Source: an uncultured Phocaeicola sp. (GTDB taxonomy: Bacteria > Bacteroidota > Bacteroidia > Bacteroidales > Bacteroidaceae). Taken from it: 64,000 nucleotides of DNA. Of the stretch, positions 43,283 through 53,412 are shown piece after piece. Below the pieces are notes generated by a model. That model did not search any database. It saw nothing but the letters and a program-made list of their open reading frames with translations, and was not told the DNA's origin. The position numbers were made by a program, and so were the translations under genes. The stretch spans positions 1 through 64,000 of the forward strand of contig CALUGI010000014.1 of NCBI GenBank assembly GCA_944320135.1. Reading direction: 5' to 3'. Position 1 is the stretch's first letter. Every line of letters begins with the position of its first letter.

Positions 43283-44616
43283 AAATTATCATAGCAGGCG
43301 CGGGGGCCGTAGGGACTCACCTCGCGAAACTCCTGTCGGGAGAAAAACAAGACATTATCCTGATGGACGAAGATGAAAACCGGCTGAACGCGCTGGGAGG
43401 GAATCTGGACTTGATGACAGTCAATTTGTCGCCTACCTCTATCAGCGGCCTGAAAGAAGCCGGAGTGTCGGGAGCCGACCTGTTCATCGGAGTCATGCCC
43501 GATGAAAGCAGGAATATGACGGCCTGTATGCTCGCCACCAATATGGGAGCCAAGAAAACGGTGGCCCGCATCGACAATTACGAATATCTGCTGCCCAAGC
43601 ACAAAGAGTTTTTCGCCGGATTGGGAGTGCATTCGCTGATTTATCCGGAGATGCTTGCCGCCAGAGACATCGTAGATGCCGTAAAAATGAGCTGGATGCG
43701 CCAATGGTGGGAGTTCGCCGGGGGCGCGCTGGTGCTGATCGGCACGAAAATGGGGAAAACGGCTGAAATTCTGAATGTGCCTTTGCACGAGTTGGGAGGA
43801 CGCAACATTCCTTTCCACATTGTGGCCGTCAAACGAGGTGCCGATACCATCATTCCTCGCGGAGACGACATGATAAAGCTGAACGACATCGTTTATTTCA
43901 CCACCACCAAGAAGTATATCCCTTACATCCGCAAAATTTCCGGCAAAGAGAATGAGGCCGACGTGCGAACCGTCATGATTATGGGAGGAAGCCGCATTGC
44001 CGTGCGCGCATGTCAGTATATGCCCGACTATATGCGCACGAAAATCATAGAAAGCGACATGAACCGCTGCAACCGGCTGACCGAATTAGTGGATGACGGA
44101 GTGATGGTTATCAACGGCGACGGACGAGACATAGAACTTCTGCTTGAAGAAGGCATACGGAACACGGAAGCGTTCGTCGCGCTGACGGGAAATTCGGAAA
44201 CCAACATTCTGGCTTGCTTAGCGGCTAAACGCTTGGGAGTGACGAAAACGGTGGCAGAAGTAGAGAACGTGGACTATATCAGCATGGCGGAAAGCCTGGA
44301 CATAGGAACGGTCATCAACAAAAAATTCATTGCCGCCAGCCATATCTACCAAATGATGCTTGACGCCGACGTATCGAACGTGAAATGCCTGACTTTCGCC
44401 AATGCGGATGTGGCAGAATTTATCGTAAAAGCTGATTCGCGCGTCACGAAAGCAGCTGTGAAAGACCTCGGACTCCCCAAAGGGGCAACTATCGGAGGAC
44501 TGATACGAAACGGAGAGGGAATGCTGGTTACCGGTAACACTATGATAAAGGAAGGAGACCACGTGGTGGTGTTCTGCTTGGGAATGATGATCAAGAAATT
44601 AGAAAAATATTTCTGA
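43279..44616 (+). CDS. trkA: Trk potassium-uptake regulatory subunit TrkA
   Basis: The 445-residue protein is two RCK modules in tandem. Each begins with a Rossmann NAD loop ([16 protein letters not shown] at residue 3, and [15 protein letters not shown] near 233), and each is followed by a TrkA-C domain. It gates the TrkH/TrkG K+ channel from the cytoplasm. It is coupled to dxs by a 4-nt overlap. The channel subunit gene, often adjacent in Bacteroidales, is not seen after it. Confidence 0.95.
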   Translation: MKIIIAGAGAVGTHLAKLLSGEKQDIILMDEDENRLNALGGNLDLMTVNLSPTSISGLKEAGVSGADLFIGVMPDESRNMTACMLATNMGAKKTVARIDNYEYLLPKHKEFFAGLGVHSLIYPEMLAARDIVDAVKMSWMRQWWEFAGGALVLIGTKMGKTAEILNVPLHELGGRNIPFHIVAVKRGADTIIPRGDDMIKLNDIVYFTTTKKYIPYIRKISGKENEADVRTVMIMGGSRIAVRACQYMPDYMRTKIIESDMNRCNRLTELVDDGVMVINGDGRDIELLLEEGIRNTEAFVALTGNSETNILACLAAKRLGVTKTVAEVENVDYISMAESLDIGTVINKKFIAASHIYQMMLDADVSNVKCLTFANADVAEFIVKADSRVTKAAVKDLGLPKGATIGGLIRNGEGMLVTGNTMIKEGDHVVVFCLGMMIKKLEKYF

Positions 44617-44749
44617 GAACGGGTCCTGCCACACAAGACCCGCATCCGAAAGTCCGCTCCTGCCTCAACGTTTGTCAAGCGAACGAACAAAAAACGTTAA
44701 ATCCGGCAGACGAAACGCTGTTCGCGCGTTTTTAAGGAAAAACGGACTT

Positions 44750-46072
44750 ATGAAATACATACATTTGTGGCTCCTTGCACTCGTCGTGGATGCTTTCTCA
44801 GCCTGCGGAAGCTATCAGCTGGACGAGGAAAACGAAAGTTCCCAATCAGAAACCTGCCGGATAAACGTAACGCCCGCCAATGCGAACGAATTCATATCCC
44901 CCTACCCGCTGGCCTTGTATCTGTTCGACTCTGACAATCAATGCGTATATCAGCAGAATGCCGTATCGGAGGCGGACATCCCCGTCCTTTCCCAAGCAAA
45001 AGGCGACTATGTACTGTCCGTATTCTCCGGCCTCTCTTCGGGCGACTATGTCCACCCGATGGAAACCCATCCGCGTCAGCCGTTGACCTTTGCAGAGGGA
45101 TGCTGTGCAAACGTTCCCTTGATTGTCGGGAAAAACCATATCCGGCTGGAGCAGGATACCGAAGTTTCCGTTTCCCTCTCCTATGCTGTAGCCGGAGTGT
45201 CTTTCTCTTTCGGCGCTTTTCCTTCCAATGTTTCTGAAGTAACCGTGCATATATCGCCTGTCAGTTCGGCCATCTCTTTAGGAGGAGACATTGAAGACGA
45301 CCGGGGATATGCTACCGTTTCTTGCAAAAAGGAAGACTCCCGATGGGTGGCAGGCCCCGTCTATGTGCTGCCGCCTTCCAACGCTTCCCGCATTCATCTT
45401 TCGGTAAAATTGAAACAAGGCGACAAAGAAACGGTTTACGGATACGACTACAACTCATCCTTCAAAAGCGGAAACCTTTATCGCTTCATCGGAAATGAAG
45501 GAGAAAACATTACGTTGGAAGGAGAAAGCCAAGTAACCGGATGGAATCCGGGAGTAGACATCGAATTTGACTTCAAAGATTTTGTGGAAGAAGATGCGGA
45601 AGACTGGAATCCCGACGGAGAAGACCTCCCGAACGAAGGAGAAACAGTGCTTTATGCAAGCGAGCTTCCTGAGGCAGAAAGCATCTGGGGACCGTTTTAC
45701 GCATGGAAAGTCGAACCGTTGTCAACCAACAGTGTGCAAGCCACTCTCCTGGCGCCCAGCCAATGGTTAGTAAAAGTAGACGAAGCCCGTTCGCTTTGCG
45801 AAACATACGAAATAGACGGAATAGCAGACTGGCGTGTATTCTCGTTAGAAGAAGCCGAAGAATTCCGCGACCAATACTCGTCTACGCTTACCGAACTGAG
45901 CGCTTTCCTTTTCGAGTATGGAATCGACCGTTTCAACAAATACGACATCCGATATCTTTGCAACGATTTCAATTCCACTTTCTGCTTCTACAACACACGG
46001 ATACTCGATTCCGGAACGACAGTCGACTACGGAGTGCGTTTCATAAAAACCGTTCGCGTGGTAAAAGAATGA
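44750..46072 (+). CDS. Lipoprotein of unknown role, fimbrillin-like, with DUF1566-like C-terminus
   Basis: The 440-residue product starts at ATG 44750, which gives a lipoprotein signal ending FSAC (Cys19); an Asp at residue 14 in the hydrophobic core is odd. Residues ~35-290 are beta-rich, with CRINVTPANANEF and SVSLSYAVAGVSFSFGAF, resembling FimB/Mfa2-type fimbrial anchor subunits. Residues ~330-440 (GIADWRVFSLEEAEEFRD, RYLCND, VDYGVRFIKTVRVVK) look like the DUF1566-type domain of Bacteroidales surface proteins. It stands alone between trkA and DUF3109 with no fimbrial partners. Function is not established. Confidence 0.6.
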   Translation: MKYIHLWLLALVVDAFSACGSYQLDEENESSQSETCRINVTPANANEFISPYPLALYLFDSDNQCVYQQNAVSEADIPVLSQAKGDYVLSVFSGLSSGDYVHPMETHPRQPLTFAEGCCANVPLIVGKNHIRLEQDTEVSVSLSYAVAGVSFSFGAFPSNVSEVTVHISPVSSAISLGGDIEDDRGYATVSCKKEDSRWVAGPVYVLPPSNASRIHLSVKLKQGDKETVYGYDYNSSFKSGNLYRFIGNEGENITLEGESQVTGWNPGVDIEFDFKDFVEEDAEDWNPDGEDLPNEGETVLYASELPEAESIWGPFYAWKVEPLSTNSVQATLLAPSQWLVKVDEARSLCETYEIDGIADWRVFSLEEAEEFRDQYSSTLTELSAFLFEYGIDRFNKYDIRYLCNDFNSTFCFYNTRILDSGTTVDYGVRFIKTVRVVKE

Positions 46073-46092
46073 ACGGAACCAAAGAAAGCGCA

Positions 46093-46674
46093 TCAAACGA
46101 GACGCTGCTTTTCGAGTTCTTTTGCCACCGTCTCCAATTCTTCGTACCATTCTTTCCCGAACTTCCGGATCAAAGGCTCTTTCAAAAACAGGTAAACCGG
46201 CACATTCTCTTTCCTGCCGAGCAGGAAAGCGGCCTTGCATACGTTCCACCTATGAAGGTTAAGCGCTTTGTAAGGTCCGCAACTGCCGATGCGAATAGGA
46301 TAAAGATGGCAAGAAAGCGGTTTGTAGAAATCACAACGCCCCTCTCTGAACGCTTTTTCAATGGCACAATAGCAACATCCCTTTTCATCGTAACAGGTGA
46401 ACACGCAATCTTTCCCGTTGACAATAGATGTAACCAAATCGCCTTCCTGATCGGTATAGGCCACTCCCTGCTTCTCTATAACCGCACGCGCTTCTGAAGA
46501 CAGCTCATCCCACACTACTGGCAACAAATCTTCCAGTTTCTCCACTTCTTCCGGTTCCACGGGTGCTCCGGCATCTCCTTCTATGCAACATTCTCCTTTG
46601 CACGCCTGCAAATTGCACAGGAATTTTTCGCGAAACACATCCAAACTTACCACTACATCGCCAATCTGTACCAT
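46093..46674 (-). CDS. DUF3109-family cysteine-rich protein
   Basis: The 193-residue protein is rich in paired Cys: CNLQACKGECC near residue 20, CVFTCYDEKGCCYC near 90, then CDFYKPLSCHLYPIRI and CKAAFLLG. This matches DUF3109, thought to bind an Fe-S cluster or metal. It has no signal peptide or membrane helix. The gene converges with the lipoprotein gene (20-nt gap) and is divergent from fadD. A TAACTTTG promoter box lies at 46709-46716, 35 nt upstream. Confidence 0.88.
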   Translation of the reverse strand: MVQIGDVVVSLDVFREKFLCNLQACKGECCIEGDAGAPVEPEEVEKLEDLLPVVWDELSSEARAVIEKQGVAYTDQEGDLVTSIVNGKDCVFTCYDEKGCCYCAIEKAFREGRCDFYKPLSCHLYPIRIGSCGPYKALNLHRWNVCKAAFLLGRKENVPVYLFLKEPLIRKFGKEWYEELETVAKELEKQRLV

Positions 46675-46708
46675 ATACTCCTAAAATTTCATGTTATTTT
46701 TTGCGATG

Positions 46709-46716
46709 CAAAGTTA
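46709..46716 (-). promoter_or_regulatory. Promoter -7 box of the DUF3109 gene
   Basis: The minus strand reads TAACTTTG, matching TAnnTTTG, 35 nt before ATG 46674. Confidence 0.45.
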
Positions 46717-46759
46717 CGACATTTCCCCGTGAACAGTAACAAACGGCAACGACTAAAAC

Positions 46760-46790
46760 TTGCGATATTGCAGATAAAACCATATATTTG
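46760..46790 (+). promoter_or_regulatory. Promoter of the acyl-CoA ligase gene
   Basis: TTGC, 19 nt and TATATTTG form a full Bacteroidales promoter 36 nt before ATG 46826. Confidence 0.6.
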
Positions 46791-46825
46791 CATTATTACA
46801 GAACAAAAGTAAGAGGACTATCACA

Positions 46826-48640
46826 ATGGCAAGCACGTATATGTCACGCCTCATTGCGCGACAGGCTGAGAAATATGGAGAAAAGATTGCGCTGAAATAT
46901 CGCGACTATGCAACCGAAACATGGAAGCCCATCACATGGAACCGATTTGCGGAACTGGTGGAGATTACGGCTGATGCGCTCGTGCATATAGGGGCGAAAG
47001 AGCAGGAAAACGTGGGCGTGTTTTCGCAAAACAAGCCCGAATGTCTGTTCGTAGACTTCGGCGCTTTTCGCGACCGCATCGTGACCGTTCCTCTTTACGC
47101 TACAAGTTCGGAAGCGCAAGTGCATTACATTGTGGAAGACGCTTCGATACGCTATATCTTCGTGGGCGAACAATACCAGTATGACGTAGCTTACCGGGTG
47201 CAGGGATTGTGCAAAACGCTCAAGCAAATCATCATCTTTGATCCTGAAGTGAAGAAATCTGCTGAAGACACCAATTCCATCTATTTTTCTGAATTCATGA
47301 AAGACGGCGAGAAGGGGCTCCACCGTGCAGAGACAGACCGCCGTTCTGACGCATCTTCTCCGGATGACTTGGCCAACATTCTCTATACATCAGGCACAAC
47401 AGGAGATTCGAAAGGCGTCATCCTCCAGCACTCCAACTATGAAGCAGCCTTCAAAGGACACTATCTGCGCCTGCCCGACTTGGGGGAGAATGACATTATT
47501 CTGAATTTTCTGCCGTTCACTCATATCTTTGAACGGGCATGGTCATATTTTTGTTTAGACAAAGGATGCACGCTCTGCATCAATCTCCGTCCGCAAGACG
47601 TGCAAAAAACCATCAAAGAGGTTCGCCCCACGGCTATGTGCAGCGTTCCCCGCTTCTGGGAAAAGGTATATGCAGGAGTGCAAGACAAAATCAACGAAAC
47701 CCACGGCCCGGCCAAATGGATGATGCTTGATGCCATTCGGGTGGGACACGAACACAATATCGACTACCTGATGAACGGGAAAGAACCCCCTTCTATCCTG
47801 CACTGGAAATACCAATTCTATGAAAAAACCATTTTCAGCCTCTTGAAAAAAACCATCGGCATCGAAAACGGCAACTTCTTCCCCACCGCAGGAGCCGCCA
47901 TTCCATACAAGGTAGAAGAATTTATCCACTCGGTAGGCATCAATATGATAGCCGGTTACGGACTGACCGAAAGTACGGCTACGGTGTCGTGCGAATGGAA
48001 AGGCGACTTCCGCTTAGGAAGCGTAGGGCGCGTATTGCCAGGAGTGGATGTACGCATCGGAGAGAACAATGAAATTCAGCTGAAAGGCGGCACGATTACC
48101 AAGGGATACTATCGGAAAGAAGCCAGAACGCAAGCTGCGTTTACAGACGACGGATGGTTCCGCACAGGAGACGCGGGCTATATCAAAGACGGATTCCTGT
48201 ATCTGACCGAACGGATTAAAGACCTGTTCAAGACATCGAACGGGAAATACATCGCCCCTCAAGCCATAGAAACCAAACTTGTGGTGGACCGCTACATTGA
48301 CCAAATCACCATCATCGCCGACGAGCGCAAATTTGTTTCCGCCCTCATCGTGCCCGAATATTCACAAGTGGAGAAATATGCGCGCGACAGGCACATTGAT
48401 TACACCGACCGGAAGGACTTGCTTCAGAATCCGGAAATCATCAACCTCTTTAAAATGCGCATCGACACGCTCCAACAGGAATTTGCCCATTATGAACAGG
48501 TAAAACGTTTCACCCTTCTCCCGGAACCTTTCAGCATGGAACGCGGAGAACTTACCAACACCTTGAAATTGAAACGTTCTGTAGTGGCACGAAACTATAA
48601 GGACATCATTGACAAAATGTATGAAGAAGAAGCAAAATAA
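46826..48640 (+). CDS. Long-chain fatty acid-CoA ligase (AMP-forming)
   Basis: The 604-residue AMP-binding enzyme activates long-chain fatty acids. ILYTSGTTGDSKGVILQH is the P-loop-like A3 motif, INMIAGYGLTESTATVS the A5 motif, and GWFRTGDAGYIKDGFLYLTE the A7 motif. A C-terminal KTSNGKYIAPQAIET carries the A8/hinge region. There is no membrane segment. It is a monocistronic gene with its own promoter and a terminator at 48700. Activation of fatty acids for phospholipid recycling is likely, since most Bacteroidales lack a full beta-oxidation route. Confidence 0.92.
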   Translation: MASTYMSRLIARQAEKYGEKIALKYRDYATETWKPITWNRFAELVEITADALVHIGAKEQENVGVFSQNKPECLFVDFGAFRDRIVTVPLYATSSEAQVHYIVEDASIRYIFVGEQYQYDVAYRVQGLCKTLKQIIIFDPEVKKSAEDTNSIYFSEFMKDGEKGLHRAETDRRSDASSPDDLANILYTSGTTGDSKGVILQHSNYEAAFKGHYLRLPDLGENDIILNFLPFTHIFERAWSYFCLDKGCTLCINLRPQDVQKTIKEVRPTAMCSVPRFWEKVYAGVQDKINETHGPAKWMMLDAIRVGHEHNIDYLMNGKEPPSILHWKYQFYEKTIFSLLKKTIGIENGNFFPTAGAAIPYKVEEFIHSVGINMIAGYGLTESTATVSCEWKGDFRLGSVGRVLPGVDVRIGENNEIQLKGGTITKGYYRKEARTQAAFTDDGWFRTGDAGYIKDGFLYLTERIKDLFKTSNGKYIAPQAIETKLVVDRYIDQITIIADERKFVSALIVPEYSQVEKYARDRHIDYTDRKDLLQNPEIINLFKMRIDTLQQEFAHYEQVKRFTLLPEPFSMERGELTNTLKLKRSVVARNYKDIIDKMYEEEAK

Positions 48641-48699
48641 AAGCAGGCTATCTGCAAAAAGCTGAAAAACGGATATTTTTCAAATGCCGTCCAAGCCTA

Positions 48700-48738
48700 T
48701 TCCGCCCGCCCGGAGAATCAACTCCCGGACAGGCGGAA
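48700..48738 (+). terminator. Terminator-like hairpin after the acyl-CoA ligase gene
   Basis: TTCCGCC and CCGGAG pair with CTCCCGG and GGCGGAA, with small mismatches, followed by CTTTTCTTTTCC. It closes the transcription unit before the nuo promoter. Confidence 0.6.
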
Positions 48739-48855
48739 CTTTTCTTTTCCGAACGTTTCCACATACAAATATCCTTTCATCCGACAAAGCCGTTATAAAC
48801 GCTTGCATACGATAAAAATGCGAACAAATATTTTAAGCGTTTTTTACCACATAAA

Positions 48856-48946
48856 TTGCATGCAAATAGGGATAATTATCTACCTTTGTGCAGTTTTTAT
48901 TGGTTGTTAACAGAATCTTGCGGTTCCATCCCTATGCAATTTGCAT
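48856..48946 (+). promoter_or_regulatory. nuo operon promoter with two palindromic sites
   Basis: TTGC, 21 nt and TACCTTTG (48881-48888) form the promoter. TTGCATGCAA (48856-48865), a perfect palindrome, overlaps the -33 box. ATGCAATTTGCAT (48934-48946), also palindromic, lies about 45 nt past the -7 box. The shared TTGCAT half-site suggests one regulator binding both. The leader to nuoA is about 145 nt. Confidence 0.5.
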
Positions 48947-49040
48947 GGCATTTGGCAATTTCGAGACACTTTGCGGCAGAAAAACACTGTCCGAAAGCAA
49001 TCAATGCGCATAGAGAAACATCATTTAAAACACTTAATAT

Positions 49041-49391
49041 ATGTTTTTTACGTTTATTGTTGTCGTTATTCTAACGGCGGTTGTATTGGTAACGGCGGCT
49101 ATCTGCATAGCCAAGCTCTTAGCTCCCCGTTCCTTCAACCCGCAGAAGGGCGAGCCTTATGAATGTGGTATTCCTACCAGAGGACAGTCTTGGATTCCGT
49201 TCAAGGCGGGATACTACCTCTTCGCCATTCTGTTCCTGATGTTCGACATCGAAACCGTGTTCCTCTTTCCGTGGGCTGTAGTGGCTCAGAAGGCGGGACT
49301 CGTGGCGGTGGCGAGCGTCAGCATATTTCTACTCATCTTAGTGCTGGGCTTGGCTTACGCCTGGCGGAAAGGAGCGTTGGAATGGAAGTGA
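49041..49391 (+). CDS. nuoA: NADH-quinone oxidoreductase (complex I) subunit A
   Basis: The 116-residue membrane subunit has three hydrophobic helices. The conserved loop CGIPTRGQSWIPFKAGYYLF follows the first helix and includes the YECG motif. It sits in the membrane arm near the quinone channel. The gene is first in the nuo operon and overlaps nuoB by 10 nt. Confidence 0.94.
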   Translation: MFFTFIVVVILTAVVLVTAAICIAKLLAPRSFNPQKGEPYECGIPTRGQSWIPFKAGYYLFAILFLMFDIETVFLFPWAVVAQKAGLVAVASVSIFLLILVLGLAYAWRKGALEWK

Positions 49392-49999
49392 AAAAAATGG
49401 CACCCATACGCTCTATGAAGTATGAGGAGTTCAAGAACAATGATTACCTGGAAGGGCTGGTGCGCCAGTTGAACGACGAAGGGGCAGGGGTTATCCTTAC
49501 CACCGTTGACCGTCTGATCAACTGGGGACGAAGCAATTCGGTGTGGGGTCTGCTGTTGGGTACGAGCTGCTGTGCCATCGAGTTCATGGCATTGGGAGCC
49601 GCACGCTACGACATGGCACGTTTCGGGTTTGAGGTGACGAGAAACTCTCCGCGGCAGGCCGATGTGCTTGTTGTGATGGGAACCATCACCTATCGTACGG
49701 CACCGGTGATGAAGCGTCTGTACGACCAGATGGCCGAACCGAAATATGTGGTGGCCGTAGGCGGATGCACCATTTCGGGGGGACCGTTCATCAAGTCGTA
49801 CAATGTGGTGAACGGCATTGACCAGATTATTCCGGTTGATGTGTATATTCCGGGCTGCCCTCCGCGCCCTGAAGCCTTCTATTATGGACTGATGCAGCTG
49901 CAGCGGAAAATGAAGGTGGAACGCTTCCTGGGAGGTGTGAACGGAAAAGATCTTCAGCACGAACCGAACGGGAAAAAGGAGAAAGGAGGTGACGAATGA
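49382..49999 (+). CDS. nuoB: Complex I subunit B (N2 iron-sulfur cluster)
   Basis: The 205-residue subunit carries the [4Fe-4S] N2 ligands: GTSCCAIEF (tandem Cys), [11 protein letters not shown] and [11 protein letters not shown]. This cluster passes electrons to quinone. ATG 49382 lies inside the end of nuoA. The open frame extends further upstream, but only this start gives the family N-terminus. It overlaps nuoCD by 4 nt (ATGA). Confidence 0.95.
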   Translation: MEVKKMAPIRSMKYEEFKNNDYLEGLVRQLNDEGAGVILTTVDRLINWGRSNSVWGLLLGTSCCAIEFMALGAARYDMARFGFEVTRNSPRQADVLVVMGTITYRTAPVMKRLYDQMAEPKYVVAVGGCTISGGPFIKSYNVVNGIDQIIPVDVYIPGCPPRPEAFYYGLMQLQRKMKVERFLGGVNGKDLQHEPNGKKEKGGDE

Positions 50000-51615
50000 A
50001 ACGCGATGAAATCATCAAGACGATAGAAGGCGCAGAGCTTTGTCCGGGAAATGCCGGCGTTGTCAAAGTGCCTCTCAGCCAGTTCCGCAAAGTGGCGGAA
50101 GGATTAAGATACGACAAGGAAAGTCCGATGGATTTCCTGCGTGAAGTGGTTGGCGTGGACTGGGGCGAAGAGGGCCTCGGTGCCGTTTATTTCATGGAAT
50201 CGACCGTTACGGGAGAGACCGCTGCGCTGAAGGTGGTTTCGGATGACAGGGAGACTGCCCTGCTGCCTACGGTGAGCGATCTCTGGAAAACCGCACTTAT
50301 CAAGGAGCGTGAGGCGTATGATTTTCTGGGAATCCGTTTTACAGGACATCCTGACATGCGCCGCCTTTTCCTGCGCGAGGACTGGATAGGATGGCCGCTG
50401 CGCAAGGATTACGACATGAAATCGAACCCCCTGCGTCTGGACAATGAAATCAATGCGGACATCACCCGCGAATACCGCCTGCGGAAGGACGGTACGCTGG
50501 AAGGCATCGACCATCCGATTTTCGGCGAAAACGATTTCGTGGTGAACATGGGTCCGCAGCATCCCTCAACCCACGGTGCGCTCCGTATGCGTATCGGACT
50601 GGACGGTGAGGTGATTACGAAGGTAGACCCGATTCTGGGTTACATCCACCGCGGCATCGAAAAGATGAACGAAAGCCTCACTTATCCGCAGACACTGGGA
50701 ATGACCGACCGTCTGGACTATCTGAGCGCACATCAGAGCCGTCATGCGCTGTGTATGTGTATCGAAAAGGCCGCAGGCATCGAAGTGACGGAACGCGTGA
50801 AATATATCCGTACCATCATGGACGAGCTTCAGCGTATTGACTCGCACCTGCTGTTCTATTCATGTCTGGTGCTCGATATGGGTGCCATGACACCGTTCTT
50901 CTACGGCTTCCGTGAGAGGGAGATGATTCTGGACATTTTTGAGGAAACCACAGGCGGACGCCTTATCCAGCACTATAATCTGATTGGCGGTGTGCAGGAT
51001 GACATTCATCCGACTTTCTGCCAGAAGGTGAAGGAATTCATCGCGCATCTGCGCAAGGTGATTCCCGACTATCACCGTATCTTTACCGGAAATGTCATCG
51101 CCGACACGCGTCTGAAAGGTGTGGGCATGCTTTCGAAGGAAGATGCCATCTCATTGGGATGTACCGGCGGTACGGGACGTGCTTCAGGATGGGCGAACGA
51201 CGTGCGCAAGCGTCATACTTACGGACTGTATGACAAGATTGATTTCAAGCAGATTACATATGACGGATGTGACTCGTTCTCACGCTATATGGTGCGTATG
51301 GACGAGATAATGGAGTCGTGCCGCATCATCGAGCAGCTCATCGACAACATTCCGGAAGGGGAATACCACGTGAAGACGAAGCCTATTATCAAACTGCCGG
51401 AAGGCATCTGGACTTCTGCCGTGGAGACAAGCCGTGGCGAGTTTGGCGTGATGATAGAGAGTCACGGCGACAAGACTCCCTACCGTATGCACTTCCGCTC
51501 TACGGGTCTTCCGCTTGTGCAGGCCATGGACACGATGTGCCGCGGATGGAAGTTCGCCGACCTGATTGCCATCGGAGCTTCGGCCGACTTCGTGATTCCG
51601 GACATTGACCGATAA
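49996..51615 (+). CDS. nuoCD: Complex I fused subunits C and D
   Basis: The 539-residue protein fuses the 30-kDa subunit (residues ~1-150, [20 protein letters not shown]) to the 49-kDa subunit (from ~165, [20 protein letters not shown]), which carries the quinone site. The fusion is known from other bacteria and is usual in Bacteroidales. [18 protein letters not shown] ends the protein. A 113-nt palindromic spacer separates it from nuoH. Confidence 0.95.
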   Translation: MKRDEIIKTIEGAELCPGNAGVVKVPLSQFRKVAEGLRYDKESPMDFLREVVGVDWGEEGLGAVYFMESTVTGETAALKVVSDDRETALLPTVSDLWKTALIKEREAYDFLGIRFTGHPDMRRLFLREDWIGWPLRKDYDMKSNPLRLDNEINADITREYRLRKDGTLEGIDHPIFGENDFVVNMGPQHPSTHGALRMRIGLDGEVITKVDPILGYIHRGIEKMNESLTYPQTLGMTDRLDYLSAHQSRHALCMCIEKAAGIEVTERVKYIRTIMDELQRIDSHLLFYSCLVLDMGAMTPFFYGFREREMILDIFEETTGGRLIQHYNLIGGVQDDIHPTFCQKVKEFIAHLRKVIPDYHRIFTGNVIADTRLKGVGMLSKEDAISLGCTGGTGRASGWANDVRKRHTYGLYDKIDFKQITYDGCDSFSRYMVRMDEIMESCRIIEQLIDNIPEGEYHVKTKPIIKLPEGIWTSAVETSRGEFGVMIESHGDKTPYRMHFRSTGLPLVQAMDTMCRGWKFADLIAIGASADFVIPDIDR

Positions 51616-51728
51616 TTAACAACTAACAATTAATAATTAATAACGAAACTGATAGTGGATAATCAAAGCTGGCCGCCGACCGGTGTGTCAACTATTAATT
51701 ATTAACTATTAATTATTCACTGAATAAC
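51616..51728. repeat. Palindromic spacer element between nuoCD and nuoH
   Basis: An A/T-rich left arm (AATTAATAATTAATAA) and right arm (TTAATTATTAACTATTAATT) flank a G+C-rich core, CTGGCCGCCGACCGG. The core resembles those of the other nuo spacers. Confidence 0.6.
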
Positions 51729-52817
51729 ATGAACGATTATTATAACCTGGAGGCGCTCACTTCCGTCATACATGCCGCTCTGTGTGGGGTGATGCCAGAG
51801 TGGGTGGCTCTCACGATTGAATGCGTCATTGTGGGTGTGATTATCATCCTGCTCTATGCGGTGCTGGCTGTAATCATGATTTACATGGAGCGCAAGGTGT
51901 GTGCCGCGTTCCAGTGCCGTATCGGCCCGAACCGCGTGGGCGGAAAGGGCGGTCTGCTGCAGGTGCCGGCCGATGTGCTGAAGATTCTTATCAAGGAAAT
52001 CTTTACTCCGGCGCATGTGGACAAGTTCCTTTATTCGCTGGCTCCCTATCTGGTGATTCTGGCTTCGGTGTTCACGTTCTCATGCCTTCCCTGGAACAAC
52101 GGAGGTCTGATTCTGCACATGAACATCGGTATCTTCTTCGTGCTGGCGGCTTCGTCAATCGGTGTGCTGGGTATCCTGCTCGCCGGATGGAGTAGTGACA
52201 GCAAATACACATTGATGGGCGCCATGCGTAGCGGCGCGATGATCATCAGCTACGAACTTTCTATCGGTATTTCGGTGCTTACCATGGTGGTGATGGCGGG
52301 TACGATGGACATTCACGAACTGGTCATGGGCCAGGCCGACGGATGGAACATCTTCAAGGGACACATCCCTGCCATATTGGCTTTCATCATCTATCTGATA
52401 GCCGGAAACGCTGAAGCGAACCGCGGTCCGTTCGACCTTGCTGAGGCAGAACAGGAGCTTACTGCCGGTTACCACACCGAATATTCGGGTATGCATTTCG
52501 GATTCTTCTATCTGGCGGAATACATGAACCTCTTCATCACAGCCGGTATCGCCACCACCATTTTCCTTGGCGGATGGATGCCGCTCCATGTGCCCGGTCT
52601 TGACGGATTCAATGCCGTGATGGATTATATTCCGGGAATCGTGTGGTTCCTTGGAAAGACATTCTTGGTGATTTTCCTGCTGATGTGGATCCGCTGGACC
52701 TATCCTCGTCTGCGTATCGACCAGATTCTGACGCTGGAATGGAAATATCTCATGCCGTCGGCTCTGGTTGTGCTTGTGCTGATGACTTTCTGCACGCTGA
52801 TGGGATGGACTTTTTAA
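51729..52817 (+). CDS. nuoH: Complex I subunit H
   Basis: The 362-residue membrane subunit has about eight helices. The conserved RIGPNRVGGKGGLLQ and RGPFDLAEAEQELTAGYHTE loops, which line the quinone cavity, are both present. It bridges the hydrophilic and membrane arms. Confidence 0.95.
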   Translation: MNDYYNLEALTSVIHAALCGVMPEWVALTIECVIVGVIIILLYAVLAVIMIYMERKVCAAFQCRIGPNRVGGKGGLLQVPADVLKILIKEIFTPAHVDKFLYSLAPYLVILASVFTFSCLPWNNGGLILHMNIGIFFVLAASSIGVLGILLAGWSSDSKYTLMGAMRSGAMIISYELSIGISVLTMVVMAGTMDIHELVMGQADGWNIFKGHIPAILAFIIYLIAGNAEANRGPFDLAEAEQELTAGYHTEYSGMHFGFFYLAEYMNLFITAGIATTIFLGGWMPLHVPGLDGFNAVMDYIPGIVWFLGKTFLVIFLLMWIRWTYPRLRIDQILTLEWKYLMPSALVVLVLMTFCTLMGWTF

Positions 52818-52845
52818 GTTGTGAAACGCTAAAACGAAAAACAAG

Positions 52846-53295
52846 ATGAGTAGTTTGAAAGAATACTTGGAAGGATACGCCGGCGGAGTGAAAAGTCTGC
52901 TGACGGGTATGGGGACTTCGATGAAGGTGTTCTGTCAGAAAAAGGTGACGGAACAGTATCCCGAAAACCGCCATACCACTCTCCACATTCCCGAACGGCA
53001 CCGCGCCCTGCTGACCATGCCCACCGATGATGAGGGCAACCACAAGTGCATCGCCTGCGGACTGTGCCAGATGAACTGCCCGAACGGCACCATCAAGCTC
53101 ACCACGGAAATGCACGAGACTGAAGAGGGAAAGAAAAAGAAGGTGCTGGTGAAGTACGAGTACAATCTGGGCTCCTGCATGTTCTGCATGCTCTGCGTGA
53201 ATGTCTGCCCGCACGATGCAATCAAGTTCACGAACGATTTTGAAAACGCCGTGTTCGAAAAAGAAAAGCTCGTGCTGACACTCAACAAGAAATAA
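52846..53295 (+). CDS. nuoI: Complex I subunit I (two 4Fe-4S clusters)
   Basis: The 149-residue protein holds two ferredoxin motifs, CIACGLCQMNCP and CMFCMLCVNVCP, each a complete CxxCxxCxxxCP. It carries clusters N6a and N6b. Without NuoEFG in the operon, this subunit is the likely entry point for ferredoxin or a similar donor. Confidence 0.95.
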   Translation: MSSLKEYLEGYAGGVKSLLTGMGTSMKVFCQKKVTEQYPENRHTTLHIPERHRALLTMPTDDEGNHKCIACGLCQMNCPNGTIKLTTEMHETEEGKKKKVLVKYEYNLGSCMFCMLCVNVCPHDAIKFTNDFENAVFEKEKLVLTLNKK

Positions 53296-53412
53296 ATGAA
53301 GAATTAAGAATAAAGAATGAGGAATTAAAGAATCGGAGATGAAGATACAATCGCGCCGCAGGGCCACTCTTCATTCATCATTCTTCAATCTTCATTCAAA
53401 AAGGATTATTAT
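53296..53412. repeat. Palindromic spacer element between nuoI and nuoJ
   Basis: AAGAATTAAGAATAAAGAAT on the left pairs loosely with ATTCATCATTCTTCAATCTT on the right around a core CGCGCCGCAGGGCCAC. Confidence 0.65.
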
